The notes under the pieces were generated by a model. It searched no databases. It had not been told where the DNA came from and worked only from the letters and a program-made list of their open reading frames with translations. From an uncultured Anaerotignum sp. (lineage in GTDB: Bacteria; Bacillota; Clostridia; Lachnospirales; Anaerotignaceae): a DNA stretch of 31,254 bases. How positions within the stretch are numbered: position 1 is the first letter of the stretch; the number at the start of each line of letters is the position of its first letter. Both the position numbers and the translations under genes were made by a program. This document shows positions 1-8,016 of the stretch, piece after piece. Where the stretch lies: NCBI RefSeq assembly GCF_905212195.1, contig NZ_CAJMDQ010000020.1, forward strand, positions 1-31,254, given 5' to 3'.

Positions 1-363
1 CTGTCTTGCAGCAGTGGAAGCCACCCCCGGTGCGCCGCCGAAAAAGTATACACTTTCATTTTTTCCGGCAATGCGGCTGAAGATATTCTGTGTCAGGTCA
101 TAGCCTGCCACTCTTTCTGTCAGCAGGATTTCGCTGTAGCGGCTTGCCCATACAACGCCGATGCCGTCAGGCACTACCAAGTCCGCTTCCCGCAGAATCT
201 TCATCAATTCTTTGTCATGCTGCGCTTCCATAACGATTTCCGGGTTGGGTGTGCAGATGTAATGCTGTTTGTCATCTGCCAAAAATCCCATGACCTTTTC
301 CACAGCCTCTGTCATTGTCAAAGCGTCAAAAGGCACATCCAAAATCTGTGTCATTTTTCTCAT
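1..363 (-). CDS. WecG/TagA/CpsF-family glycosyltransferase, 3' part outside the window
   Basis: The first 121 residues of a WecG/TagA/CpsF-family (GT26) glycosyltransferase are visible; the gene runs off the left edge. Family enzymes transfer N-acetylmannosamine or a related sugar to an undecaprenyl-diphosphate-linked N-acetylglucosamine at the inner face of the membrane, an early step in teichoic-acid-like polymer synthesis. Visible family marks are TPNPEIV at residues 38-44 and VVPDGIGVVWAS at 63-74. The Thr38 and Asp66 positions match the catalytic Thr/Asp pair described for TagA. ERVAGYDL follows at 83-90 and YFFGGAPG at 106-113. The ATG at 361-363 lies 17 bases after the csaB-like stop, with a purine-rich AAGGGGGAC ribosome binding site overlapping that stop, so it belongs to the same operon. 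A second in-frame ATG at residue 4 is possible. Confidence 0.9.
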   Translation of the reverse strand, partial: MRKMTQILDVPFDALTMTEAVEKVMGFLADDKQHYICTPNPEIVMEAQHDKELMKILREADLVVPDGIGVVWASRYSEILLTERVAGYDLTQNIFSRIAGKNESVYFFGGAPGVASTAARQ

Positions 364-380
364 AACTGCCCTTGTCCCCC

Positions 381-2612
381 TTATTTCCGTTTCTCCAGCA
401 GGCGCATGAGGTATTTCTCATTGCGGTGTGCCATCTGGTTCAGGTGTTTTGCCTTTTCTTCCAGTTTTGTCACATAAGCCTGTTTGTTTTTCACAATATC
501 ATCAATGAGTCCCAGTGTATGGTCCATATCAAAGCTCTTCAGGTCGCCGCCGCTGGGCATTTCCAGTTTTTCCAGATAATATTCGATCTTAGGATCGTAT
601 ACAAAGCCCACCAGAGGCACATGCTGTCTTGCTGCAAAAATCAGTGTATGCAGACGCATGCTCAGGATAAAGTCCGCTGTGGAAATGATGCCCATAACTT
701 CGCTGGGAGTGTAACTGCCCCGCAGAATATAAGCAGGCTGTTCCATTTTCTTCTGGACCTTCTCGCTGATGGTAATATCGTTAGGCATCTGCATTGCCAA
801 AAAGACGATATTCCGGTTATATTTTTCCACAATGGTATCGCAGAGTTTTGCGAAACGGGAAATGAATTTATCCATATCCCGCCAGTTTCTTACGGAAACC
901 ACTACCAAAGGTTTATCCTGAGGGATACCTTCCTTATCCAGCAGACGGTATGCGTCTTCTTTTGCAATGCCGTCCATAGTGAATACAGGGTCAGCGGTCA
1001 CAAAGCATTTTTTCGGGTTCACACCCATGCTCAGCAGTTCTTCGTAGGAATTTTCTTCTCTCAAGGTAATGAGGTCAGCCTTATTTACCACCTGTTTCAC
1101 CAGTCTGCGGTTGCGCTTGCCGGAAACAGGGCCAATGCCGTTGGCATAAAGCATGACTTTTTTCCGCATGAATTTCGCTGCCGCTGTAATGGAAAGGTAG
1201 TACATCAAAGAACGTGTACTGGTGCTGTCCTGCAAAAGGGAACCGCCGCCGCTTAGGAGCGCGTCACTGTGGCGGATGGCACGGAGCACATCCCGCACAC
1301 CAAAACGATAAACGGCTTCAATGCCGTATTTTTCTCTTGTTTCCACAGGTTTGTTGGACAGTACCGTAATGTGGTAATTGTCCCCCAGTTCCTGAATGTT
1401 CTTGTGCATGGAAAGCATGATGGCTTCATCGCCTGTGTTATTGAAGCCGTAATAACCGCTCATAACCACATGATACTGTTTTTCATGACTTTCCTTCCAA
1501 GCCGCGTCATAAGCCTTTACGCTGTCCTGTGCCATTCTGGTGACGGAGTAATAACGGAAGATGACTTCTCTGCCGTAAGCGCCGGCTTTTTCCCTTTCTT
1601 CCGGTGTCATGTTGCAGAAAGCATATACCGTATCTCTGTACAACTTGTCTTCTTCGGACATTTCGCATCCACGACAGCAGAAGTTGTTTTCCTGTGCCAT
1701 GGCCAGTTTATCTTCACCAAACAGACCAATGTAGCCTTCATTTCCGGCAACAATAACAGTCTTGCCAGCTGCCATAGCTTCCAGTGCCGCACGGCTAACA
1801 CCGACGAATACGTCTGCTACAGAAACCAGTTCGTTGATATCTGTTCTTGCACCAGTCATGGTGATGCATTCTCTGCCCAGCTTCTTGTTGACACCTTTGC
1901 TCTTTTCCAGCAGTTCGTCAAAGACATCACCGCCGCCTACAATAATGATACGCAGGCCGGGAATCTTTTCTGCCAGCTTCGGTGTGATTTCAATAAGCTG
2001 TCTTGCCACCATGGCACGGCTTTCATCCATACGGCTCACATAAACCAGTGTGGGTTCTTCCCCTGTCAGATGGAATTCCTGACGGACTTTTGTGCTGTCC
2101 GTTTCGGGAGAAAACTTATCTGTGTCAATACCGTTGATTGTTACAAAAATATTTTCGCTGCGCACATGATAGTTATCCATCAAATACTGCTTGATGTCCT
2201 CACTGACTGCAACGACTTTCTGGCCCCAGTTGGTCAGATATTTCAGCCCCATCCCTGTGTAAAATACCCAGTGTGCAGAGGTGACAAATGTAAATTTCAG
2301 TTTCTTTTTCAGCATGCCGCAGATAAAGCCGGGGATTCTGGCATGAGAATGGACAATGTCCGGTTTTTCCTTGCGGATGATCTTTTTCAGCAGCATGTAA
2401 GATTTCAGCATTTTCATCACATTACGCTGATTCATGGGCACTTTGTAATGACGGATCCCCGCTTCCGCCAGTTCCTGTTCGTACACACCGCCGTTGGATG
2501 CAACGATGATGTCATAGCCCTGTTTTTTCAGTTCTTTGGAAAGTTCCACTACATGAGTTTCCGCACCGCCGATATCCAATCCCATCAGCGTCATCAATAC
2601 TTTATATTTCAT
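381..2612 (-). CDS. csaB: GT4 glycosyltransferase fused to CsaB polysaccharide pyruvyl transferase
   Basis: A 743-residue two-domain protein. Residues 1-375 are a GT-B, family-4 glycosyltransferase: GLDIGGAETHVVELSKEL near the start, HSHARIPG at 89-96, a TINGIDTDKF motif at 158-167 and the acidic EAMAAG signature near 278-283. Residues 380-743 are a polysaccharide pyruvyl transferase of the CsaB type: SGYYGFNNTGDEA at 385-397, LLSGGGSLLQD at 452-462, ANGIGPVSG at 490-498 and SMRLHTLIFAARQ near 651-663. CsaB adds pyruvate ketals to the secondary cell wall polymer, the ligand that SLH domains bind. Most CsaB proteins are about 360 residues, so the N-terminal transferase is an added module. The ATG at 2612 has AGGTGG upstream and is preferred over an in-frame TTG six codons earlier that overlaps the previous stop. 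Genes before and after lie in the same operon. Confidence 0.92.
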   Translation of the reverse strand: MKYKVLMTLMGLDIGGAETHVVELSKELKKQGYDIIVASNGGVYEQELAEAGIRHYKVPMNQRNVMKMLKSYMLLKKIIRKEKPDIVHSHARIPGFICGMLKKKLKFTFVTSAHWVFYTGMGLKYLTNWGQKVVAVSEDIKQYLMDNYHVRSENIFVTINGIDTDKFSPETDSTKVRQEFHLTGEEPTLVYVSRMDESRAMVARQLIEITPKLAEKIPGLRIIIVGGGDVFDELLEKSKGVNKKLGRECITMTGARTDINELVSVADVFVGVSRAALEAMAAGKTVIVAGNEGYIGLFGEDKLAMAQENNFCCRGCEMSEEDKLYRDTVYAFCNMTPEEREKAGAYGREVIFRYYSVTRMAQDSVKAYDAAWKESHEKQYHVVMSGYYGFNNTGDEAIMLSMHKNIQELGDNYHITVLSNKPVETREKYGIEAVYRFGVRDVLRAIRHSDALLSGGGSLLQDSTSTRSLMYYLSITAAAKFMRKKVMLYANGIGPVSGKRNRRLVKQVVNKADLITLREENSYEELLSMGVNPKKCFVTADPVFTMDGIAKEDAYRLLDKEGIPQDKPLVVVSVRNWRDMDKFISRFAKLCDTIVEKYNRNIVFLAMQMPNDITISEKVQKKMEQPAYILRGSYTPSEVMGIISTADFILSMRLHTLIFAARQHVPLVGFVYDPKIEYYLEKLEMPSGGDLKSFDMDHTLGLIDDIVKNKQAYVTKLEEKAKHLNQMAHRNEKYLMRLLEKRK

Positions 2613-2626
2613 ATTCGTCCCACCTG

Positions 2627-3112
2627 TCAAATATCAATTGAAGTTACTTTCATCTTGGGTTGCGCATATTTCGTATAAACTTCCATTTCGGAATTGGCTT
2701 TCAGTTCCACAGTGCCTTCTGCGAAGTAGCCGTCTTCCTTTTCAATGATATTGCCTTCCAGCGTCAAGGTAACCCCGTAATACTCGGGATATTCCACCAG
2801 AATGGTGTTGCCGCTGTTGTCAATGACGTTTTTCATCTTTGGCGCATACTGCACATCGGTAATGGTGCCGATGTAAGTATTTGTTTTTGCGTCGTACATG
2901 GTATCCCCCACATGCAGGGCATTGACTGTTGCCATACGCACATCGTCAATAAAGGCTGTATAAGTCACTTTGGATGCCTCTGCTGTTACGCCGGCAGATT
3001 CCTTCTGGTTGACAACGCCGAATTTGTATACCCCTACAGCAACCAGCGCCACCACAACCACCAGAATCAGCAAATCTATGATATTGGGTCGTCTTTTTGC
3101 CACATTACTCAC
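2627..3112 (-). CDS. DUF4330-type membrane-anchored protein (second of a tandem pair)
   Basis: A 161-residue protein of unknown function resembling the DUF4330 family. A short basic N-terminus (AKRRPN) precedes one membrane helix at about residues 11-29 (IIDLLILVVVVALVAVGVY). A predicted extracytoplasmic beta-rich domain follows, including GDTMYDAKTNTYIGTITDV. It is a paralogue of the gene just upstream: both have an N-terminal (N/L)xxDIL-like helix start, a statement-like VGxxxYDxxTxxYxGT segment and a closing extracytoplasmic EGxx repeat. The start is GTG at 3112, overlapping the previous stop by a few bases. A second in-frame GTG at 3103 cannot be excluded. The position between glycosyltransferases and csaB suggests a role in wall-polymer assembly or export, but no activity can be assigned. 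Confidence 0.8.
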   Translation of the reverse strand: MSNVAKRRPNIIDLLILVVVVALVAVGVYKFGVVNQKESAGVTAEASKVTYTAFIDDVRMATVNALHVGDTMYDAKTNTYIGTITDVQYAPKMKNVIDNSGNTILVEYPEYYGVTLTLEGNIIEKEDGYFAEGTVELKANSEMEVYTKYAQPKMKVTSIDI

Positions 3113-3602
3113 CGTCCCTTACTTCTACAATATAACCCTTGAAGGCGTATCCTTTGCCTTTCACATTCTGTTCCTTGCCGACCTTTACCACATTGCCTTC
3201 TACGGTAATGTCCTGATCGGTTTCTGTGCCGCTGCCTTCAATTTCCACATAAATATTGCAGTAGCCGGGTACCGGCAGCATTTCATACTTGTTTGTGGTA
3301 CGGTTGAAATTCACTTCCCGGAAAGGTTCTGTCCAGCAGCTTTTCACTGTTCCCAGATATGCGGAGCTGGTGCTGTCAAAGACCTTGCCCCCTTCTTCAG
3401 GGAAGTTTGCTGTTTCGTTCAAAACCTGTCTGCCTTCCACCACATAGGTGTATGTTTTGGTTTCTGCCGCAGCGCCGCCGTTATTTTTTCCGCCGGCAAC
3501 CCAGTACACACCGAATGCCACCGCCGCCAGCAGAACCAGAATGATCAAAATATCCAGACCGTTGAACAGACCGAATATCTTTCTGCTTTTTGTCTTTTCC
3601 AT
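3105..3602 (-). CDS. DUF4330-type membrane-anchored protein (first of a tandem pair)
   Basis: A 165-residue protein similar to DUF4330 members. It has a basic N-terminus, the characteristic GLFNGLDILIILVLLAAVAF membrane helix at about residues 10-29, and an outward-facing domain with KVFDSTSSAYLGTVKS near 75-90. Family members are small single-helix proteins found near polysaccharide genes; their biochemical role is not known to me. The chosen ATG at 3602 overlaps the stop of the upstream glycosyltransferase (TGATG), with GGAGG 12 bases upstream. A longer reading frame reaching 3677 lies wholly inside the previous gene and is rejected. The next gene overlaps its 3' end by 8 bases, so the pair is translationally coupled. 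Confidence 0.8.
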   Translation of the reverse strand: MEKTKSRKIFGLFNGLDILIILVLLAAVAFGVYWVAGGKNNGGAAAETKTYTYVVEGRQVLNETANFPEEGGKVFDSTSSAYLGTVKSCWTEPFREVNFNRTTNKYEMLPVPGYCNIYVEIEGSGTETDQDITVEGNVVKVGKEQNVKGKGYAFKGYIVEVRDGE

Positions 3603-4714
3603 CACTTTCTTGCCTCCGCATACAGTTTTTCCATTTTTGCCGCCATCAATTCCGCTGTGAACATTTCTCTTGTCCACGCCATGGCTTTTTTGCTCATGCT
3701 TTCATACAGGCTTCTGTCGGAAAGGATTTCCAGAATCCGTCTTGCCAGATCCTCATCATCTCCAACCGCTACCAGATAGCCGTTTTCCCCGTGGCGCACC
3801 ACTTCGCTGACGCCGCCGCTGTCTGTGCCCACGGCAGGCACCCCTGCGCTCATGGACTCAATGAGGGAAAGGCACAGGGCTTCTTCCTTGGATGTGATAA
3901 CTGCCACATCCAGTGCTGCTTCCAGCCGTTCCACAGCGGAAACAAAGCCTGTGAACAAAATCTTTTCTGTGAGCCCCATCATTTTCACATCAGCCTTCAG
4001 CCGTTCCATCTGGCTGCCTGTGCCCACAATGAGGAATGTGATATCCTGCCGTTCTTTGCAGATGCGTTCTGCCGCCCGCAGGAAAGTATCATGGTCTTTC
4101 ACTTCTTCCAGTCTGGCTACGATGCCCACAACTTTCTGACCTTCGGGCACACTGTATTCCGCCAGTACCGCCCTCTTTTCCTCCGGTGTCAGAGGAGACA
4201 GCATTTCAATACCGTTGTAGATGGTCACAATCTGTTTCGGGTCTGTGCCGCCGGCAATCATGCTCTTTCTTACGGCTTTGCTCACAGCAATGACTCTGTC
4301 GCTGTAACGATGGTTCACCATCCGTTTTGCCAGTCTTTTCAGTGTGTTTCCGCTGACGTTTTCCATACAGTGTTTTGTATGGAAGATACGAGGCACACCT
4401 GCTTTTTTCGCCGCCATTCTGGCTGTCAGGCTGGCATGGGTATGCACTACATCGGGCTTGTCCTTGCGGAACAGTTCTGTCAGAGGTGCCAGCGCCTTTT
4501 TGTCATAGGAACTGTCTGCCATGGCATCCATTTTGATAACGGGAATATCCAGACTTTCCACCACAGGGCAAAGCTGGCTGTCCGCAGGCAGTACCACCCG
4601 TACATCATATTTTTCCCGGTTGCAGTATTTCAGATAGTTCAAAAGCCACCGTCCTGCGCCGCCGATATTGCGGTCTGTCAATACGTGATAAATTTTCAGT
4701 TTTTCTTTCTCCAT
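3602..4714 (-). CDS. GT4-family glycosyltransferase
   Basis: A 370-residue soluble or membrane-associated glycosyltransferase of the GT-B fold, family 4. Visible marks are LTDRNIGGAGRWLLNYL near the N-terminus (GG loop), PDVVHTHASLTARMAA near residue 88-105, IVTIYNGIEM and VGIVARLEEVKDHDTFLRAA at the domain junction. In the donor-binding half, SKEEALCLSLIESMSAGVPAVGTDSGGVSEVV carries the EX7E-type signature of retaining transferases. It probably adds a sugar to a lipid-linked precursor in the cytoplasm. The ATG at 4714 has GGGAG eight bases upstream and lies inside the 3' end of the upstream gene (19-base overlap), indicating coupling. The sugar and acceptor cannot be told from sequence. Confidence 0.9.
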   Translation of the reverse strand: MEKEKLKIYHVLTDRNIGGAGRWLLNYLKYCNREKYDVRVVLPADSQLCPVVESLDIPVIKMDAMADSSYDKKALAPLTELFRKDKPDVVHTHASLTARMAAKKAGVPRIFHTKHCMENVSGNTLKRLAKRMVNHRYSDRVIAVSKAVRKSMIAGGTDPKQIVTIYNGIEMLSPLTPEEKRAVLAEYSVPEGQKVVGIVARLEEVKDHDTFLRAAERICKERQDITFLIVGTGSQMERLKADVKMMGLTEKILFTGFVSAVERLEAALDVAVITSKEEALCLSLIESMSAGVPAVGTDSGGVSEVVRHGENGYLVAVGDDEDLARRILEILSDRSLYESMSKKAMAWTREMFTAELMAAKMEKLYAEARK

Positions 4715-7700
4715 GATTTTTCTCCCAATCTCACGGCTGCCATACCGATGCCCAGTACGCACCAGAACAGCAGCACAATGCTGTAATCAAACCAGATATG
4801 GTCTGTCATCCCCTGTAACAAAATACCTGCAAAGCCGCCGAATACTGCCGCCAGAATGAAGCGGTATCTTCTTGCCGCTCTTGCCATGGTGCTGTAAATC
4901 TTCTGGAAGAACAGCAGCACCAACGCCAAAAATACGCTGAAGCCCACAATGCCCAGTTCGATGAATTCCTGTAAGAATAAGTTATGGACATGGTAAGCGT
5001 TGGCCGCTTCCAGAGAGAACAGCGGATAAATCTCATTGAAGGCATCTACGCCGATACCTGTCACCCAGTAATGACGAATCATGTCAAAGCCCGCCTGATA
5101 AATGGACAGACGATACTGGGAAGACGAGTCGCTCATGGTAACGGAACTGAGCAGTCGTTCCCATAAACTGGTTGGCAGTATGAAAGGCATTGCCAGCAGT
5201 GCCACAATCCCAACGGGAATGAGCCGCCGTTCCGCCAGCAGTACGAAAAGCCCTGCGGCAAACATAAGCCCCAGCATCGCCCCACGGGAGTTGGTAGCCA
5301 GCAGCCCCAGACACAAAATACCGAAGCATCCTGTATAGAACAATCTGCCTGCCCAGTTGCGGCATTTCCACATCATCCCTGCCGCCAAAGAGCCAATGAC
5401 AATGAGATATTCCCCTAATACGTTAGGGTTATTGAATGTGGCATAAGCACGTGTGGTGATGTCGAAGCTTTCGGCGTCCACCCATGCTTCGTCCATTTCC
5501 ACGCCAACCACATATTGGAAAATTGCGTACAGAGCAATAATCACTCCTGTTGCAATCAAAACAAACAATACCAGATTCAGTTTTTCCTCTGTGTCGATGC
5601 AGTCCCTGCATACGAAGAACACAGAAAGGAATACCAGAAAAATACCCATGACCATAACAGCTTTGGGGAAGTGATAGCTGGTCATCGCCCCATATACCAC
5701 GCAGAGGGCAAAAAGTCCAACCAGCACCCCTACCAGCGCCGTCCGCTGCATACGGATGCGTCCCATCCATACATTGATCACATAAAGTGCAAAGGTTCCT
5801 GCCGCCAGTACTGCCTGCAGCATGGTAGGCAGAATGGGAATGGCAACTGCCAATGCACAAATGCAAATAATCAGGAAATTCTGGTTACACAGCCGCAGGA
5901 TGGCGCTTTCTGCCACCATGGTAGCTGCAAAGCCTTTTTCTTCCTGCACTGCCACAGCACATCTTTTGGCAGGGCCATGAAGCAGATGGGGCAGCCGTCC
6001 CCTTGCGGAACGAATCCAATAGTCCCAGTTATGACGCAGAAATGTAAAGATACTGCTTTCCCCAAAAGCTCTGCCCACAGCCTGTCCCAGTCTGCGGTAA
6101 GCCCGGTAACTTAAGCTCTGAGACCAGATGCCCCAGAACCAGATCACAAAACCATGAATCAGGCGGAAGAAGAAGCTGTCCTCGATATAAAGAGAGATTT
6201 TGTCCGTCATACCCTCCCGTCCTTTCTGTTGTTGGGTATTTTCTTCGGGTTTCTTTTCCGGTGTGCCCCCTGTGGGAGGATTGCCGCCGCCTCGGTGGAG
6301 GAATTTCCCTACCAGAGAGAATGCAAAACGACTTTCATCTACCCGCAGCACATAAGTCAGCACCATATATACGGCGATACCAATACAGGTAGGAACGCCC
6401 ACCAGAATCACCCGTGGAATGAGCCCGTCGCCCATTCTTGCTGCCAGAAAACGATAAGGCAGATATACACAGAACAGCATCACCAAAGCGGATACTGCCA
6501 TTTTACACAAATCCGCCGCCAGTTTTTTGTCCAGAATGCCCGGATACTGTTTCACTGTCGGCACAAACAGAATCAGCGCTGCCACTGTGGAAGATACAGC
6601 GGAAGCCAGCGCCAGACCGCCCAGCCCCATGGGCTTCATAAGCAGCCAGCACAAAGCAGCATTGACACCAATGGAAATGATGCCAGCCACCAGAGGCATT
6701 TTCCCTTCCTGTTTTGCGTAGAACACACGGCTCAAAATGGTCTGCACACCGTAGCCAATCATGCCCACCGCAAAGAAGCACAGAGCCGTTCCTGTCATTT
6801 CTGTTCCCAGAGCGTCAAAACTGCCTCTTTCATAAATGAGTTTTACCAATGGTTTGCTCAATACCATAAGCCCAACCATCATAGGAATCAGGAAAAACAT
6901 CATAGACCGCAGGGTCACTCGTACGGTCTGTCCAAATCCATCCCCTTCGGCATCCCCAGCCATACGGGAAAGTTTCGGGAAAATCAGATTGGCAATGGCC
7001 AGAACGAATACTCCAACGATGATGGTATATAAGTTGTTTGCATACTGTAATGTGGTTACCCCCATATCCAGATGGGAAGCAAACTGGTTGTTGATAATCA
7101 GGTTGATGGGCTGAATCCATGTGCCCACCATAACAGGCAGCATGAGAATCAGAATCTTCCGTATGCCTTCATCCCGGAAACGAAAATCCGGGCGGTAGAA
7201 ATACCCTTTTTTCATCATGGAAGGAATCTGGATGATTGCCTGCATTGCCCAACCAATGAGGAAGGCCACTGCCAGACCATATACGCCGAAGCGGTCATTC
7301 CAGAAAATATAATACAGGATGATAACGGCGTTTGAAGCTACGCTCAAAGCCGCCGGCACGTTAAATTCATCCAAAGACTGCAAAATCCCTACAAAAGAAA
7401 AGGCGATGCCCGTAAAGAAAATGGTCGGGAACATCACATGGGACAGCTGTGCCGCCAGTGCTGCCGTTTCGTTGTCATAGCCTGCGGCAAAAAGCCATAC
7501 AAACTGTGTGGAGAAAATCTCGCACACCACTGTCATAAGCAGTGTTACCAACCCCATGAGGGTGATAAAACGGTTGGAAAGGGCAAAGGCCTCTTTCTTC
7601 CCTTTTTTCTTCAGATATTCATTGAATATGGGAATGAAGCTGGCCGATATTGCCGAAGCAAATACCGCGTCGAAAAAGGTTCGCGGCATCAAGCTGGCTG

Positions 7701-7845
7701 TGGTGAATGCCTCCGCCGCCATGCCGTTGCCGTAATTGGCCGCCAAAAGCTGGTCTCGCACCAACCCCAGCACTTTTCCCACCAGAGTAATAAGCATCAT
7801 AAAGCTGACCGCTTTCACGGCGCTGTTTTTTTTCTGAGTCGTCAT
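4696..7845 (-). CDS. murJ: MurJ-type lipid II flippase fused to an O-antigen-ligase-like (Wzy/WaaL) membrane protein
   Basis: A continuous 1049-codon frame with two membrane modules. Residues 1 to about 510 are MurJ/MviN: LVGKVLGLVRDQLLAANYG near the start, ASFIPIFNEYLKKKGKKEA, QPINLIINNQFAS and about 14 hydrophobic helices. MurJ flips lipid II across the membrane. A Gly/Pro/Gln-rich linker (about 520-545) leads to a second module with ten or so helices and O-antigen ligase marks: YATFNNPNVLGEY, the NSRGA arginine loop, TGIGVDAFNEIYP and a periplasmic-type HNLFLQEFIELGIVG. That class joins or polymerises lipid-linked glycans. A strong internal signal (AAAGGA, nine bases, ATG at 6210, residue 546) sits exactly at the module boundary, so the second module may also be made separately. 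The start ATG at 7845 has AGGAGA seven bases upstream. Confidence 0.88.
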   Translation of the reverse strand: MTTQKKNSAVKAVSFMMLITLVGKVLGLVRDQLLAANYGNGMAAEAFTTASLMPRTFFDAVFASAISASFIPIFNEYLKKKGKKEAFALSNRFITLMGLVTLLMTVVCEIFSTQFVWLFAAGYDNETAALAAQLSHVMFPTIFFTGIAFSFVGILQSLDEFNVPAALSVASNAVIILYYIFWNDRFGVYGLAVAFLIGWAMQAIIQIPSMMKKGYFYRPDFRFRDEGIRKILILMLPVMVGTWIQPINLIINNQFASHLDMGVTTLQYANNLYTIIVGVFVLAIANLIFPKLSRMAGDAEGDGFGQTVRVTLRSMMFFLIPMMVGLMVLSKPLVKLIYERGSFDALGTEMTGTALCFFAVGMIGYGVQTILSRVFYAKQEGKMPLVAGIISIGVNAALCWLLMKPMGLGGLALASAVSSTVAALILFVPTVKQYPGILDKKLAADLCKMAVSALVMLFCVYLPYRFLAARMGDGLIPRVILVGVPTCIGIAVYMVLTYVLRVDESRFAFSLVGKFLHRGGGNPPTGGTPEKKPEENTQQQKGREGMTDKISLYIEDSFFFRLIHGFVIWFWGIWSQSLSYRAYRRLGQAVGRAFGESSIFTFLRHNWDYWIRSARGRLPHLLHGPAKRCAVAVQEEKGFAATMVAESAILRLCNQNFLIICICALAVAIPILPTMLQAVLAAGTFALYVINVWMGRIRMQRTALVGVLVGLFALCVVYGAMTSYHFPKAVMVMGIFLVFLSVFFVCRDCIDTEEKLNLVLFVLIATGVIIALYAIFQYVVGVEMDEAWVDAESFDITTRAYATFNNPNVLGEYLIVIGSLAAGMMWKCRNWAGRLFYTGCFGILCLGLLATNSRGAMLGLMFAAGLFVLLAERRLIPVGIVALLAMPFILPTSLWERLLSSVTMSDSSSQYRLSIYQAGFDMIRHYWVTGIGVDAFNEIYPLFSLEAANAYHVHNLFLQEFIELGIVGFSVFLALVLLFFQKIYSTMARAARRYRFILAAVFGGFAGILLQGMTDHIWFDYSIVLLFWCVLGIGMAAVRLGEKSWRKKN

Positions 7846-7902
7846 TTTGTTTCTCCTGAAGTTTCTTTGTTTTCTCTTTTTCTTTCCCCGAAACACAAGG
7901 AA

Positions 7903-7929
7903 AGGTGGATAGAGAATATCTACCCACCT
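7903..7929 (-). promoter_or_regulatory. 5'-end stem-loop of the murJ operon transcript
   Basis: An 11-bp stem with one G-U pair (AGGTGGGTAGA / TCTATCCACCT in the RNA) and a 5-base loop lies right where transcription from the predicted promoter at 7931-7959 should begin. It is followed by TTTCC rather than a clean U-run, so it is more likely a transcript-stabilising 5' hairpin than a terminator. Weak termination of the upstream glycosidase gene is the alternative. Confidence 0.5.
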
Positions 7930-7930
7930 T

Positions 7931-7959
7931 ATACTACCGTATTCTTACTGATTTTACAA
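7931..7959 (-). promoter_or_regulatory. Predicted sigma-A-type promoter of the envelope-polymer operon
   Basis: On the minus strand TTGTAA (7954-7959) and TAGTAT (7931-7936) are separated by exactly 17 bases, about 85 bases upstream of the murJ-like start. This would drive the run of genes down to the left window edge. Confidence 0.5.
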
Positions 7960-8016
7960 GAAACATGGGGGAAATTTAAGAAACTTCTTCTATTTTCCCA
8001 CTGTTTTTCATGATTT

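Noticed and set aside
372..2678. Long plus-strand open frames (372-1256 and 1269-2678)
   Set aside because: They lie opposite csaB, give Cys/His/Phe-rich proteins with no recognisable motif and have no ribosome sites. They are antisense shadows.
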